Positions 6,761 to 14,475 of a stretch of DNA of 20,734 nucleotides are shown here, in pieces. This DNA is from JAGUXG01 sp043798435 (GTDB lineage Bacteria; UBA9089; UBA9088; JAGUXG01): positions 1-20,734 of the forward strand of contig JAZDOR010000117.1 of NCBI GenBank assembly GCA_043798435.1, in the 5' to 3' direction. The position numbers and the translations under genes were made by a program. Every line of letters starts with the position of its first letter. The first letter of the stretch is position 1. Below the pieces are notes generated by a model, which saw only the letters and a list, made by a program, of their open reading frames with translations, was not told the DNA's origin and searched no databases.

Positions 6761-7467
6761 AATAAAGATTTTACTAAAGATTCTGCTAGTGTGTCAACAG
6801 TTTTTTCTGTCTCAATCCTTTCGTATTCTAATGGATGGTGTTCCTTCATCTCTTGGGCTGTAATCTTTCCTGTAAGCCAGGTTTTGTTCATCGGGAAGAC
6901 ATCTGGATTCAGGTGGGCATAATAGAAGTGCCAGACAAGAATGGCTAAAAAGGCAAGCAATGCCTCGCAGCTATGCAAGACAGTAGCAATATCAAAGATA
7001 ACATTTGGCAAAAAGAGGATGGCATATTGAGGAAACCAGAGGATAAGCCCAGTAATCGCCATCACCACTGTTCCCCAGATTAAAGCCCAGTATTCTGCTT
7101 TTTCAATATAATTATAGCGGTCAAATTTTGGCGGCTCCTTTCTCATACCCAAGAAATATCCGATGTTTAAGAAAACATCCTTTGCATCCTGAAGGTTTGG
7201 GACGAGTGTCCAGCAAGCACCATTAGCTATCTTTATGTAAAGAACATAGAGGATATGATAGGCAAAACCAAGAATCATCACTACACCAGCAATTCTATGA
7301 ATTACACCTCGCATTTCAAAGCCACCCAATAACCCAATAAGAAACTTCGCCCAGCCTGCCTCGTGATAACGAAGAGGAAGCCCTGTAGCTACCAAGAGAA
7401 AGAAGGAGATTATCAGCACAAAATGCTGCATCCTTTGATTTAGTGTAAGTCTGATATATTCTTTCAT
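6739..7467 (-). CDS. Di-haem cytochrome b (FdnI/HydC/cytochrome b561-type) membrane subunit
   Basis: 242 residues with four to five hydrophobic segments and well-placed histidines: H15 in QRMQHFVLIISF, H56 in HRIAGVVMIL, H69 in FAYHILYVL, H167 in VLHSCEALLAF and H180 in WHFYYAHLNPDVF. These are typical of the b-type haem subunits that link periplasmic dehydrogenases or cytochromes to quinones (formate dehydrogenase gamma, HydC, thiosulfate reductase b). The start ATG 7467 has AAGGAG six bases upstream and overlaps the stop of the 13-haem cytochrome gene by four bases (ATGA), so the two proteins very likely form one complex. The arrangement recalls Geobacter CbcL, in which a multihaem c domain and this b domain are fused; here they are separate. 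Confidence 0.85.
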   Translation of the reverse strand: MKEYIRLTLNQRMQHFVLIISFFLLVATGLPLRYHEAGWAKFLIGLLGGFEMRGVIHRIAGVVMILGFAYHILYVLYIKIANGACWTLVPNLQDAKDVFLNIGYFLGMRKEPPKFDRYNYIEKAEYWALIWGTVVMAITGLILWFPQYAILFLPNVIFDIATVLHSCEALLAFLAILVWHFYYAHLNPDVFPMNKTWLTGKITAQEMKEHHPLEYERIETEKTVDTLAESLVKSLLCKEEKL

Positions 7468-8681
7468 TTTTTCTCCTTTTTGGACCGCAAAGATCTAAAC
7501 AAGTTTAAGCTGACATGGATCATCATCCCGCCAATTACCCCCGGGATAAGAAGATAGATGTAAAAGGTGTTTATCCAGAAGACAAGCATTGAATCAAGGC
7601 TACCTTTAGGCTGTGGCTTCAGATGGACTAAATTAACTGCAAAGTTTGGATGGGCAGTCTTATGGCATTTAGCACAAATGCCAGGGACATTGGCTTTGTT
7701 GATGGATGACTTTGGGTCATTCTTACTTCTTATATCGTGTGTATTGTGGCAGTCTGTGCAAACAGGCATCCCCTTTTGCCCATACTTTTGAGCAATGCCA
7801 TGGAAGCTCTCTTTATATGATGTGACTGGATAGGTAGAAAGCCCATATTTAGCCATCTTTTTCTCATCGCTATGGCAGGTGGAGCACAACTTTAATGTAT
7901 CTATAGTTTTTGATGGTTCATGGAGCTTGCCATGACAGTATTTGCAATCAGGGGTATCCTTATTTCCCTCTGCACAATGAATACTTCCTTTATATTCCGT
8001 ATCTGGATCTGCTTTGGGAAGCCCAAGCTGATTCTCCTTAAAATGGCATTTGGCACAATCTACTCTGGATACTATATTGTGTGATGTTTTGGTGGCAACT
8101 ATTTGGTCATTTTCTCTGCATACCGTTTCATCGCTATGGCAGGCAAAGCAATCTACCGTCTTATGGCTATAGCTCTTCATTGTCTGATGGCAAGCTGTGC
8201 AGCTTTGGGATTTCAGGTCTTTGTGTATCTCTTTGTGACAATGAAGGCAGGTCAGGCTTCCATGAACACCTGCATCAGCAACCATTTTATGGCAAGAGAG
8301 GCAGAATTTATTGGACCCGTCTTTGCCAAACTTATGAGACTGGACACCGCTGAAATGGCATTTGATACAGGATATACCGCTTGTGCCGTGTTTGCTCTCA
8401 TTCATCTTATGGCAGGAAATGCAGGCATTAGCAGGGTTATATTTAGGAGGCTTGTGCATCATCGGGTCAAGTTTAATATCCTTATGACACTTTGTGCAGG
8501 TCAACTTGCTATGGGTAGATTTAGCAAATGAGCCTTTGTCAACGAAGAGGGATATTTCTTTGCCGGCAGGCGAGATTTTTTTAAGCAAGGGGCTATGGCA
8601 CATAAAGCACTTCTCATTATTCTGTGCCGCTACAGGTAAACCCAAAAACAGAGCAACCAAAAAGAGTAAAATTTTCATCAT
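7464..8681 (-). CDS. 13-haem periplasmic c-type cytochrome with C-terminal membrane anchor
   Basis: 405 residues starting MMKILLFLVALFLGLPVAAQ, a cleavable-looking signal ending in AAQ. I count thirteen CXXCH sites: CFMCH, CTKCH, CISCH, CIKCH, CLSCH, CLHCH, CTACH, CFACH, CAKCH, CKYCH, CSTCH, CTDCH and CAKCH. A hydrophobic helix at about 365-390 followed by RSLRSKKEKK anchors the C-terminus with a cytoplasmic basic tail. The periplasmic domain should act as an electron wire between the cytochrome b encoded directly downstream and soluble or outer-membrane carriers. Either of the two first Met codons may be used; the upstream AAAGGCG is a weak ribosome site. I know no specific named family for this haem count, so only the general class is called. 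Confidence 0.9.
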   Translation of the reverse strand: MMKILLFLVALFLGLPVAAQNNEKCFMCHSPLLKKISPAGKEISLFVDKGSFAKSTHSKLTCTKCHKDIKLDPMMHKPPKYNPANACISCHKMNESKHGTSGISCIKCHFSGVQSHKFGKDGSNKFCLSCHKMVADAGVHGSLTCLHCHKEIHKDLKSQSCTACHQTMKSYSHKTVDCFACHSDETVCRENDQIVATKTSHNIVSRVDCAKCHFKENQLGLPKADPDTEYKGSIHCAEGNKDTPDCKYCHGKLHEPSKTIDTLKLCSTCHSDEKKMAKYGLSTYPVTSYKESFHGIAQKYGQKGMPVCTDCHNTHDIRSKNDPKSSINKANVPGICAKCHKTAHPNFAVNLVHLKPQPKGSLDSMLVFWINTFYIYLLIPGVIGGMMIHVSLNLFRSLRSKKEKK

Positions 8682-8756
8682 TAAGGCGCCTTTACCTTTT
8701 CTGATACCTCGTTATATCTTCTGCAGAAACTTTACAACAAAATTATGAATATGTCA

Positions 8757-8920
8757 AATTAAATGTAACCGTTCAGGTAGTGTAAGAAAAGGAGATGTGG
8801 AGATTAAGGAGATAAGGGGATATTATTAAATAACTATATTTTATCTCCATATCTTTTCTTATCTTCTTTATCCCCCTTCTTACACTCTTTTTTGAATAGG
8901 CTGAACGCTTACAATTAAAT
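8757..8920. mobile_element. MITE-like element, copy 1, with 8-base target duplication
   Basis: Terminal repeats GTAACCGTTCAG (8765-8776) and CTGAACGCTTAC (8901-8912) match as inverted repeats at 11 of 12 positions. Directly outside them AATTAAAT occurs on both sides (8757-8764 and 8913-8920), a perfect 8-base target-site duplication. The 148-base body is an imperfect palindrome of purine-rich (GGAGATTAAGGAGATAAGGG) and complementary arms, with no ORF. Copy 2 at 13573 is closely similar. Confidence 0.8.
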
Positions 8921-8924
8921 TTAT

Positions 8925-9323
8925 TTAGTGCCCTCCTATGGTCAAGATTCCGCTTGCGGCAAGCATCAAAACCATGACCTCAATTATGGCAAGCAAGGAG
9001 TAAATCTTATCACCTTTCTTCAAGTATGAGGGAATGATGGATAAATAGCAGATGATAGTGGTCATCGCTAAAAAGGAGATAGCCAGAAAGGTGACAAAAT
9101 CTCCATAGCCTAAGAGGTGCAGCCATGACCAGCCAGTGTGTATGCCTGTTACCTCAAGATACTTTTCGCAGGATAATGACCAATACTTAGAAAGCTCCTC
9201 AAAAGGAATCTTGGCAGGCAAGAGCTTACCCACATAAAGGATAAAGGCAGCGACCAATAGCCCTAAACCTGTCTTACTCAGCACACTGAGAATCCTGGCA
9301 TAGATTTGTTGTTCTTTCATCAT
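8925..9323 (-). CDS. Small three-helix inner-membrane protein next to TauE/SafE
   Basis: 132 residues with hydrophobic segments at about 18-35, 72-98 and 107-128. Between the first two is a polar stretch (PFEELSKYWSLSCEKYLEVT) that would be extracytoplasmic or a membrane-surface loop. Short membrane proteins such as DUF1634 are known companions of TauE/SafE permeases, and this one has the right size, helix number and position, but I cannot confirm that family by motif. The exporter gene lies 125 bases upstream with a repeat between. It may be an accessory subunit of the exporter, or belong with the downstream cytochrome genes. No good Shine-Dalgarno is visible for the ATG-ATG start. Confidence 0.7.
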   Translation of the reverse strand: MMKEQQIYARILSVLSKTGLGLLVAAFILYVGKLLPAKIPFEELSKYWSLSCEKYLEVTGIHTGWSWLHLLGYGDFVTFLAISFLAMTTIICYLSIIPSYLKKGDKIYSLLAIIEVMVLMLAASGILTIGGH

Positions 9324-9334
9324 AAAATTGTAAG

Positions 9335-9448
9335 AGAGAGTTCTATGTTCTAAGTTCTATGTTCAAAGAATAAAGAAAAATGAACCTGACCCCTTTTTTC
9401 TTTCTTTAACCTAGAACATAGAACCTAGAACATAGAACATAGAACCTC
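9335..9448. repeat. Palindromic GAACATAGAAC-type repeat
   Basis: TTCTATGTTCTAAGTTCTAT on the left (9341-9360) faces GAACATAGAACCTAGAACAT and more on the right (9414-9446). The element begins directly after the stop codon of the TauE/SafE gene and fills the gap to the next start. Confidence 0.75.
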
Positions 9449-10288
9449 CTAATATCCAAATCCCTTGGCTACTGCCCGTAAGCCTGTAAAGATGAGCAGG
9501 CCAATGACTAAATATCTAACTGCCTTGGGTTTTGTTTTAGAGAGCAGTTTAGCACCAATGAATGAACCAAGCATAACACCTATCACAGAAGGGATAACCA
9601 CCATTGGGAATAGAGCACCCTGGTTGATGTAAACCCAGGCAGCTGAGGTATCTGTTATGGAAAGCAGAAATTTGCTTGTCGCTACGGACACCTTCAGGGG
9701 TGCACCCATTATCAGGTTTAATACCGGCACATTTGCCCAGCCTGCCCCGAGACCAAACATACCAGCCAACATACCGACAAAGATAAACATAAAAAATCCT
9801 AAGGGTGTTCTATGGATTTGCCACTTGACATCCCTTTTTTCCGTCTGCTCGTGATATACACCGGTTATCGCAAGGGCAGAGGATAGGGCATCTGGCTCCT
9901 TCACTTCAGGGAATTCTGATTTTTTGGCACCTATCATCACAGCCACAATAGATAATATCGCCACACCCAGGGCTATCTGGATAATATTATCGGGAAGGGC
10001 AAGACCAATCATAGCCCCGATTATAGATGCAATAGAGGCGATTAAAGCCGCAGGCATAGCCAGGCGGAGGTCAGCCAGACCCTTTTTTAGAAGCTCAGGC
10101 CCAGCAGCCAATGCCCCTGAAAGGGCAACAAGCAATCCCGCACACCTCACAAAATCAAGATGGAAGGGGAAGAACCCGGAGACAATAGGCACAAAGAGCA
10201 CCCCTCCACCAACACCAGCAAGCACAGCCACTATGCCTATGAAAAAACTAACAATAAATAAAAGGATTGGCCATATCCACCACAACAT
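9449..10288 (-). CDS. TauE/SafE-family sulfite/organosulfonate exporter-like permease
   Basis: 279 residues with about eight membrane segments in two halves. Each half carries the family's glycine-rich motif: GIVAVLAGVGGGVLFVPIV near residue 18-36 and GMLAGMFGLGAGWANVPVL near 172-190. The family moves sulfur-containing anions such as sulfite, sulfoacetate or thiosulfate across the inner membrane. Beside qmo and dsr genes, sulfite or sulfate handling is the natural guess, but direction and substrate are not readable from sequence. The start ATG 10288 is supported by GGAGG seven bases upstream. That GGAGG lies in the 8-base target duplication of the adjacent MITE, so the element inserted right at the ribosome site without destroying it. 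Confidence 0.87.
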   Translation of the reverse strand: MLWWIWPILLFIVSFFIGIVAVLAGVGGGVLFVPIVSGFFPFHLDFVRCAGLLVALSGALAAGPELLKKGLADLRLAMPAALIASIASIIGAMIGLALPDNIIQIALGVAILSIVAVMIGAKKSEFPEVKEPDALSSALAITGVYHEQTEKRDVKWQIHRTPLGFFMFIFVGMLAGMFGLGAGWANVPVLNLIMGAPLKVSVATSKFLLSITDTSAAWVYINQGALFPMVVIPSVIGVMLGSFIGAKLLSKTKPKAVRYLVIGLLIFTGLRAVAKGFGY

Positions 10289-10295
10289 ACTTAAA

Positions 10296-10521
10296 CCTCC
10301 ATAGTAACTATTCAGCTATACTAAATGTGTAAGAAAGGAGAGGTGGAGAAAGGGGAGAACAGGAGAGAATACAGAATCCAGAATTCAGAATCCAGAATAC
10401 AGAATACAGAATTAAAAATATTCTGACTCCTGACTCCTGAATTCTGACTCCTATTACTTTTCTCCATTTCCGAAATCTTCCCCCTTTCTCCTTTTTTACA
10501 CCTGAATAGATACCTTCCATA
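10296..10521. mobile_element. MITE-like element, copy 3, composite, with near-perfect 8-base target duplication
   Basis: Termini GTAACTATTCAG (10304-10315) and CTGAATAGATAC (10502-10513) match as inverted repeats at 11 of 12 positions. The flanks CCTCCATA (10296-10303) and CTTCCATA (10514-10521) match at 7 of 8. Inside the outer purine-rich arms sits a second, different palindrome of CAGAATTCAGAATCCAG words facing CTGACTCCTGAATTCTGAC. The ORF that covers part of it on the minus strand is only a translation of repeats. Confidence 0.75.
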
Positions 10522-10528
10522 AAGTCAG

Positions 10529-10984
10529 TTACCGCTTTTTTAATTCTGCCCTAAATAATTTTAATCTCGGTAATTCTTCTCTATCCCTCTGCCTATTGGC
10601 AGACCTTTTGCTCTCTATAATATCATCAATTGAGGCACAAAAGAATATCTCATCAATAACCTCGCTTTTCCTTTTAGCAGATTCAAAAGATTCTATGCCA
10701 TCCGGGGCAAAGATTATATCTATAGGAAAAACCCCTCCCCTTATCTGGATAAAGTCTTTTCCCAAAAGTATCGCTTCTTCCAATTCCTTATCTAAATCAA
10801 ACCCCAATTCTTTAAGAGCTTTTAAGAGATTCTCACAGTTTCTTCTCTCCTTGTGTGGGAAGAGGTCTATATCCTGGGTTGTGCCAGGATAGCCATAAAG
10901 GATAGCTCCAAATTTTCCTATGAACAGATACTCAACATCATATTTTTTGAGAATCTCTGCTAATCTTTTAGCCGCATCAATCAT
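10529..10984 (-). CDS. Minimal nucleotidyltransferase-fold protein (AbiEii-like)
   Basis: 151 residues with the nucleotidyltransferase signature: YLFIGKFGAILYGYP followed by TTQDIDLF (residues about 19-43), in which DID supplies two metal-binding acidic residues, then a third candidate acid in FPIDIIF near 92. Usual relatives have GG before the helix; here it is GK, which may lower activity. Such small proteins occur in toxin-antitoxin-like and abortive infection modules as well as in uncharacterised pairs. The gene overlaps the upstream small ORF by four bases (ATGA), so the two are translationally coupled. The target nucleotide acceptor is unknown. Confidence 0.78.
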   Translation of the reverse strand: MIDAAKRLAEILKKYDVEYLFIGKFGAILYGYPGTTQDIDLFPHKERRNCENLLKALKELGFDLDKELEEAILLGKDFIQIRGGVFPIDIIFAPDGIESFESAKRKSEVIDEIFFCASIDDIIESKRSANRQRDREELPRLKLFRAELKKR

Positions 10985-11211
10985 CTTGCTTGATAATATC
11001 CCAGATATTCAGGCAGGTTTTCTTGCCACAAATGATATTCTTCCATATTCTCAAATATTCTATAAGGGGTTAAATCAGCAACTAAAGGTTTAATCGGTAT
11101 AAACCCTAAATTGATTCGTTCGGAAACAGTACGCGATAATCCATCTTGAATATCAAAGGCTATCTGCTCTTCTTCACTAATCCTTCCTATTTTGTAGATA
11201 CACCTTTGCAT
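10981..11211 (-). CDS. Small partner protein encoded with the nucleotidyltransferase
   Basis: 76 residues with LSRTVSERINLGF and PYRIFENMEEYHLWQENLPEYLGYY near the C-terminus. I recall similar short proteins (an S/T-x-x-ERL-like motif, then a YRIF...EYxxW...LP-x-x-LGY end) encoded immediately before nucleotidyltransferase-fold proteins, but the family has no name I can give. Its ATG 11211 lies inside the 3' end of the transporter gene in another frame (25-base overlap), and its own stop overlaps the next start. The transporter, this gene and the nucleotidyltransferase therefore form one tightly overlapping run. It might be an antitoxin or a substrate-binding partner; neither is shown by sequence. 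Confidence 0.65.
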   Translation of the reverse strand: MQRCIYKIGRISEEEQIAFDIQDGLSRTVSERINLGFIPIKPLVADLTPYRIFENMEEYHLWQENLPEYLGYYQAR

Positions 11212-12323
11212 TTTTGTAAATAGCTACAAAGATAAAAAGTGAGGAGCCCTGCGGAAAAACCAATAGCCAGATTCTTGGTCAATACTGAGACAGCAATGGT
11301 TAAAGTCATAGAAAGGATATTATACCAACCTTTGACATCTTTGGCAAACTTTAATAAGGATACTCCAACCATAATGAGCATCGCTCCAATAATAGACTGG
11401 GGAAAACAGCCGAAGATAGCGACAATAGATGAGGATAAAAAGAGCCCTAAACCTACCTCAATTAACCCTTCCATAATATTTGTGCCGCCTGTCCTTGCTC
11501 CAAAATAATATTGCCCGGCAAGACCTCCAGCACCATGGCACATCGGCATACCGGAAAAGAATGGGGTAACTAAGTTCATTACCGCCTGATTGACAAGGAG
11601 TTTCTTCTCTGAGACAGGTTTATCTGGAAAATACTCTCTTATAAGAGCGGCTGTGGCAATGGTGGCATTGGTCAGGGTTAAGGGAATCTGGGCAATCCCA
11701 GCTAAAACAAAGGTTTTACCCATCTGCTTTAGTTCTGGGATAAATATGGGTGGAAGGGAAACCCCCAGGCTAACCTTTCCAGCCAGTTCTCCTCGTAATG
11801 CTGGAATTGACACGCCAAGTAGCATCAAAACAATAGCAGCTGGTGCAAATCTATTCTCTCTCAGAAGAATAATGATAAGGAGAGAGAGTGCTCCCAAACC
11901 CCATCCATCCAAAGTAAAGCCTTTTATCATAGAAAGCCCAAAAAGACCAAGCATTATGCCCAGGGAGACCTGAATCCCACGGACGACGCACCTTGGAATA
12001 AGCCCCAAAACCCTCCCCATCAGCCCGCTGAGATAAAGAATGAGCCAGAAAAGCCCCAGACCAAACCCACAGGAATAGACCATAAGTGGCGTCCAATGGT
12101 TAGCTATAGCATAGACAGCCACTGCCTTTTTTGGCTCAAGGGGCATCGGTAATTTATATATTAAGCCAGTGGCGATATTTGTCAGCCCCATCATCACCAA
12201 AAGTCCTGCTGGATTCAGCCCACAGACAACGATATAGCCAATAGCCAGAGGAAACAGGGTGCCAAAGTCACCCATAGAACCTGCCAATTCCCTCAGGCTG
12301 AACTCAAAACTTTTTATCTTCAT
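11187..12323 (-). CDS. MOT1-type sulfate/molybdate transporter
   Basis: 378 residues, about ten membrane segments, matching the putative sulfate/molybdate transporter (MOT1) branch related to SulP. Signatures are RELAGSMGDFGTLFPLAIGY near residue 12, IYKLPMPLEPKKAVAVYAIA near 55, and FSGMPMCHGAGGLAGQYYFG with ARTGG near 260. There is no STAS domain, as expected for MOT1. The family is known for high-affinity molybdate uptake in plants and algae; bacterial members are annotated for sulfate or molybdate. Placed 50 bases after dsrP, it could supply sulfate to the pathway or molybdate to molybdoenzymes. No clear Shine-Dalgarno precedes ATG 12323. Family confident, substrate not. Confidence 0.85.
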   Translation of the reverse strand: MKIKSFEFSLRELAGSMGDFGTLFPLAIGYIVVCGLNPAGLLVMMGLTNIATGLIYKLPMPLEPKKAVAVYAIANHWTPLMVYSCGFGLGLFWLILYLSGLMGRVLGLIPRCVVRGIQVSLGIMLGLFGLSMIKGFTLDGWGLGALSLLIIILLRENRFAPAAIVLMLLGVSIPALRGELAGKVSLGVSLPPIFIPELKQMGKTFVLAGIAQIPLTLTNATIATAALIREYFPDKPVSEKKLLVNQAVMNLVTPFFSGMPMCHGAGGLAGQYYFGARTGGTNIMEGLIEVGLGLFLSSSIVAIFGCFPQSIIGAMLIMVGVSLLKFAKDVKGWYNILSMTLTIAVSVLTKNLAIGFSAGLLTFYLCSYLQKCKGVSTK

Positions 12324-12373
12324 TTAATAGACAGCTTTTTTATAACCAAAGGAAATGGGGTTATTCTCCCTTT

Positions 12374-13558
12374 TTAATGGTCGCTGTCCTTATTTGGAAG
12401 AAACTTGAATACCTTTAATCCCAAAACAAATATCAATCCTATAATTCCAAATACTCCCAGTGCCTGAAGCACCTCATAAAAGCCAATTGAGTATGTAGCT
12501 ATTCCTTCTTCAACAAGAGAGCGGGTTATCACCATATTTGGGAAAAGATCCGCTGGATGGGTCTGTCCTGGAATGACAATGATGTATCGTTCGCATAAGA
12601 CACCAAAGACCACCAGAGCAGAAGCGAAAACTATCCAGGGAATTGATTTTCCTTTCTTTGAAAAGAGGATAGTGGCAGGAATGACAGAGCCAAGAATTAT
12701 CATACCGACCCAAAAGACCAGACTATGAAAACCGCCAGAAAGGAAATAATGGGCTGCTTCACGGGACTGGGTAAGATAATAGCGATGAGCATTTTCTATA
12801 AACATAAAATAGATAACTACCATAATAAAGATAGCCAATAACCTGCCAAGCCTTACCACAAGTTCATTGTCTAATGGTCTATTTGTCCATCTAAATAAGA
12901 CAAGTATCATAATTATCATAAATCCAGTTCCAGACGAGAGTGCTGCGGCAATAAAGCTTGGCGGAAGCAATGGGGAGCTATAAAGCTCACGGCAGACAAA
13001 ACCAAAGATAGCACCTGTGCCACTATGAACGCCGATTGCCCAGATAACAGCAACTGGAGCGATTATCTTGACCAAGGCCTCTTTTTCCTTAAACAAAGCC
13101 ACCAGATAAAAGATACAAATAATCATATATACAGTATATAGAAAAGGGTTGATGGAAAACATAGAGATGGGATTAAAATGGCAAAAAGGCTCAAATATCT
13201 TCAGTGGTCTTCCCCAGTCAGAAATGATGGACAAAAGTGCCGCAACTAAAAATAGGAAGGAGAGGAAGACAGTAACCCTGGCAAAGGGCTTATACTCTAT
13301 CTTCCCAAAAATGGCATAAAGGGATGAAATTACCAATGACCCAGCAGACAGACCAACATAGAATACAGCCAATATTATTTGAAGCCCCCAGGGAACCCGG
13401 TTTGTCAATCCGGTAAGATAGAGTCCATCCTTGCACAAAAGATAGGTGGCAAGGATTCCAGAAATGGCAAAGGAAGCCAGGACAGTCAGCAATAAATAAA
13501 ATGGGATTGACCTTCCCTTTATAGTCTCAAATTTTTGGTGTGTGTTTAGCTGTTTCAT
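12374..13558 (-). CDS. dsrP: DsrP, NrfD-family membrane subunit of the Dsr complex
   Basis: 394 residues with about ten membrane segments of the NrfD family. Assignment to DsrP rather than generic NrfD rests on the C-terminal block GVLCERYIIVIPGQTHPADL, then VEEGIATYSIGFYEVLQALG, which resembles DsrP, and on the order dsrJ-dsrO-dsrP. In DsrMKJOP the protein is thought to oxidise or reduce menaquinol and pass electrons to the periplasmic DsrO and DsrJ. The start ATG 13558 lacks a Shine-Dalgarno and is 15 bases from the end of MITE copy 2, which separates it from dsrO by 182 bases. The MOT1-like gene follows 50 bases downstream. Confidence 0.88.
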   Translation of the reverse strand: MKQLNTHQKFETIKGRSIPFYLLLTVLASFAISGILATYLLCKDGLYLTGLTNRVPWGLQIILAVFYVGLSAGSLVISSLYAIFGKIEYKPFARVTVFLSFLFLVAALLSIISDWGRPLKIFEPFCHFNPISMFSINPFLYTVYMIICIFYLVALFKEKEALVKIIAPVAVIWAIGVHSGTGAIFGFVCRELYSSPLLPPSFIAAALSSGTGFMIIMILVLFRWTNRPLDNELVVRLGRLLAIFIMVVIYFMFIENAHRYYLTQSREAAHYFLSGGFHSLVFWVGMIILGSVIPATILFSKKGKSIPWIVFASALVVFGVLCERYIIVIPGQTHPADLFPNMVITRSLVEEGIATYSIGFYEVLQALGVFGIIGLIFVLGLKVFKFLPNKDSDH

Positions 13559-13572
13559 AATTATAGTTTATT

Positions 13573-13729
13573 ATAACCGTTCAGGTAGTGTAAGAAAAGG
13601 GGATATGGAGATTAAGGAGATAAGGGGATAAAATTTTGAATTAAGAATTAAAAATGAATTATCTCCATATCTTTTCTTATCTCCTTATCCCCCTTCTTAC
13701 ACTCTTTAATGAATAGGCTGAACGGTTAC
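13573..13729. mobile_element. MITE-like element, copy 2, between dsrO and dsrP
   Basis: TAACCGTTCAG (13574-13584) and CTGAACGGTTA (13718-13728) are perfect 11-base inverted repeats; the twelfth base (13573/13729) mismatches. The body has the same purine-rich palindromic arms as copy 1, in the same orientation, but a different centre. No target duplication is visible. It begins about ten bases after the dsrO stop and ends about fifteen before the dsrP start. Confidence 0.8.
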
Positions 13730-13740
13730 CTAAAGTGTTA

Positions 13741-14475
13741 CTATAAACCTATGTAATAAACCTTGGGTTTTGTGCCCAAATCCTCTCTGATACCCTTTAT
13801 AAGATTATTGGAAGCCAGCCTTGAAACATCACTATCTGGATCATTCAGGTTTCCAAAGGTTATCGCCTTGATTCCAATCTTTTCGCAGGTCTCAACACAA
13901 GCGGGTTTTTTGCCTTGACGCAAGCGATGGGCACAAAAATCGCAGGACTCTGGAACACCATGGCTGCTTTTAGTATTATCCTTATTGGACCACTCATGAT
14001 TTTCTCTATAGTTGAAATACCTGGCATTATAAGGACAGGAGATCATACAGTATCTGCATCCAATACATCTGTGATGATCAACAATGACGATACCATCATC
14101 ACGTTTGTAGGTAGCCTGGACAGGACAAGCCTGGGCACATGGCGGGTTATCACAGTGATTGCATAGCAAAAGGACAGGTTTTTCGCCTGAATTGACAGGA
14201 TACTCCCTTTTGACCATAACCTTTCTGATTAAATGGACATCCCGCTCTTTATCCCCATGCAAGGTTATATTATTCTCTTTCCTGCATGCCTTTATACATT
14301 CGTCACAATCAGGCGAACATCTGTTAGTATCAATAATCATCCCCCATGCCAGCTTAGACTTCCTGCCTGCTCTAAGTGGCTCTACTGCCGTGGCCAGTAA
14401 GGACGGTAAGCTATATGCACAAACAGACCCTGCCAATAACACACAACCTCTTTTTAGAAAATCTCTTCTGTCCAT
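13741..14475 (-). CDS. dsrO: DsrO, Tat-exported periplasmic ferredoxin of the Dsr complex
   Basis: Begins MDRRDFLKRGCVLLAGSV, a Tat signal, and has cysteine groups CSPDCDECIKAC, CNHCDNPPCAQACPVQATY, CIGCRYCMISCPYNARYF and CDFCAHRLRQGKKPACVETC, enough for several [4Fe-4S] clusters. LLLCNHCDNPPCAQACPVQ and GIVIVDHHRCIGCRYC are strongly DsrO-like. It should carry electrons in the periplasm between DsrP and the trihaem DsrJ. The frame extends upstream to 14499, but those eight residues are a translation of the CACGAA-type repeat, and MDRRDF at 14475 restores a normal Tat signal, so 14475 is chosen. No Shine-Dalgarno is present: TTAAAAATATT, the repeat's end, directly precedes the ATG. Confidence 0.9.
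   Translation of the reverse strand: MDRRDFLKRGCVLLAGSVCAYSLPSLLATAVEPLRAGRKSKLAWGMIIDTNRCSPDCDECIKACRKENNITLHGDKERDVHLIRKVMVKREYPVNSGEKPVLLLCNHCDNPPCAQACPVQATYKRDDGIVIVDHHRCIGCRYCMISCPYNARYFNYRENHEWSNKDNTKSSHGVPESCDFCAHRLRQGKKPACVETCEKIGIKAITFGNLNDPDSDVSRLASNNLIKGIREDLGTKPKVYYIGL

Noticed and set aside
8103..8531. 142-residue plus-strand ORF
   Set aside because: Antisense to the 13-haem cytochrome; its cysteine-poor translation is a shadow of the CXXCH-rich gene.
10308..10520. 70-residue minus-strand ORF
   Set aside because: Lies entirely within MITE copy 3; it is the translation of palindromic arms and CAGAATTC words.
6380..10984. A HEPN/nucleotidyltransferase toxin-antitoxin pair
   Set aside because: The two genes are nearly 4 kb apart in different gene groups, and the nucleotidyltransferase has its own adjacent small partner.
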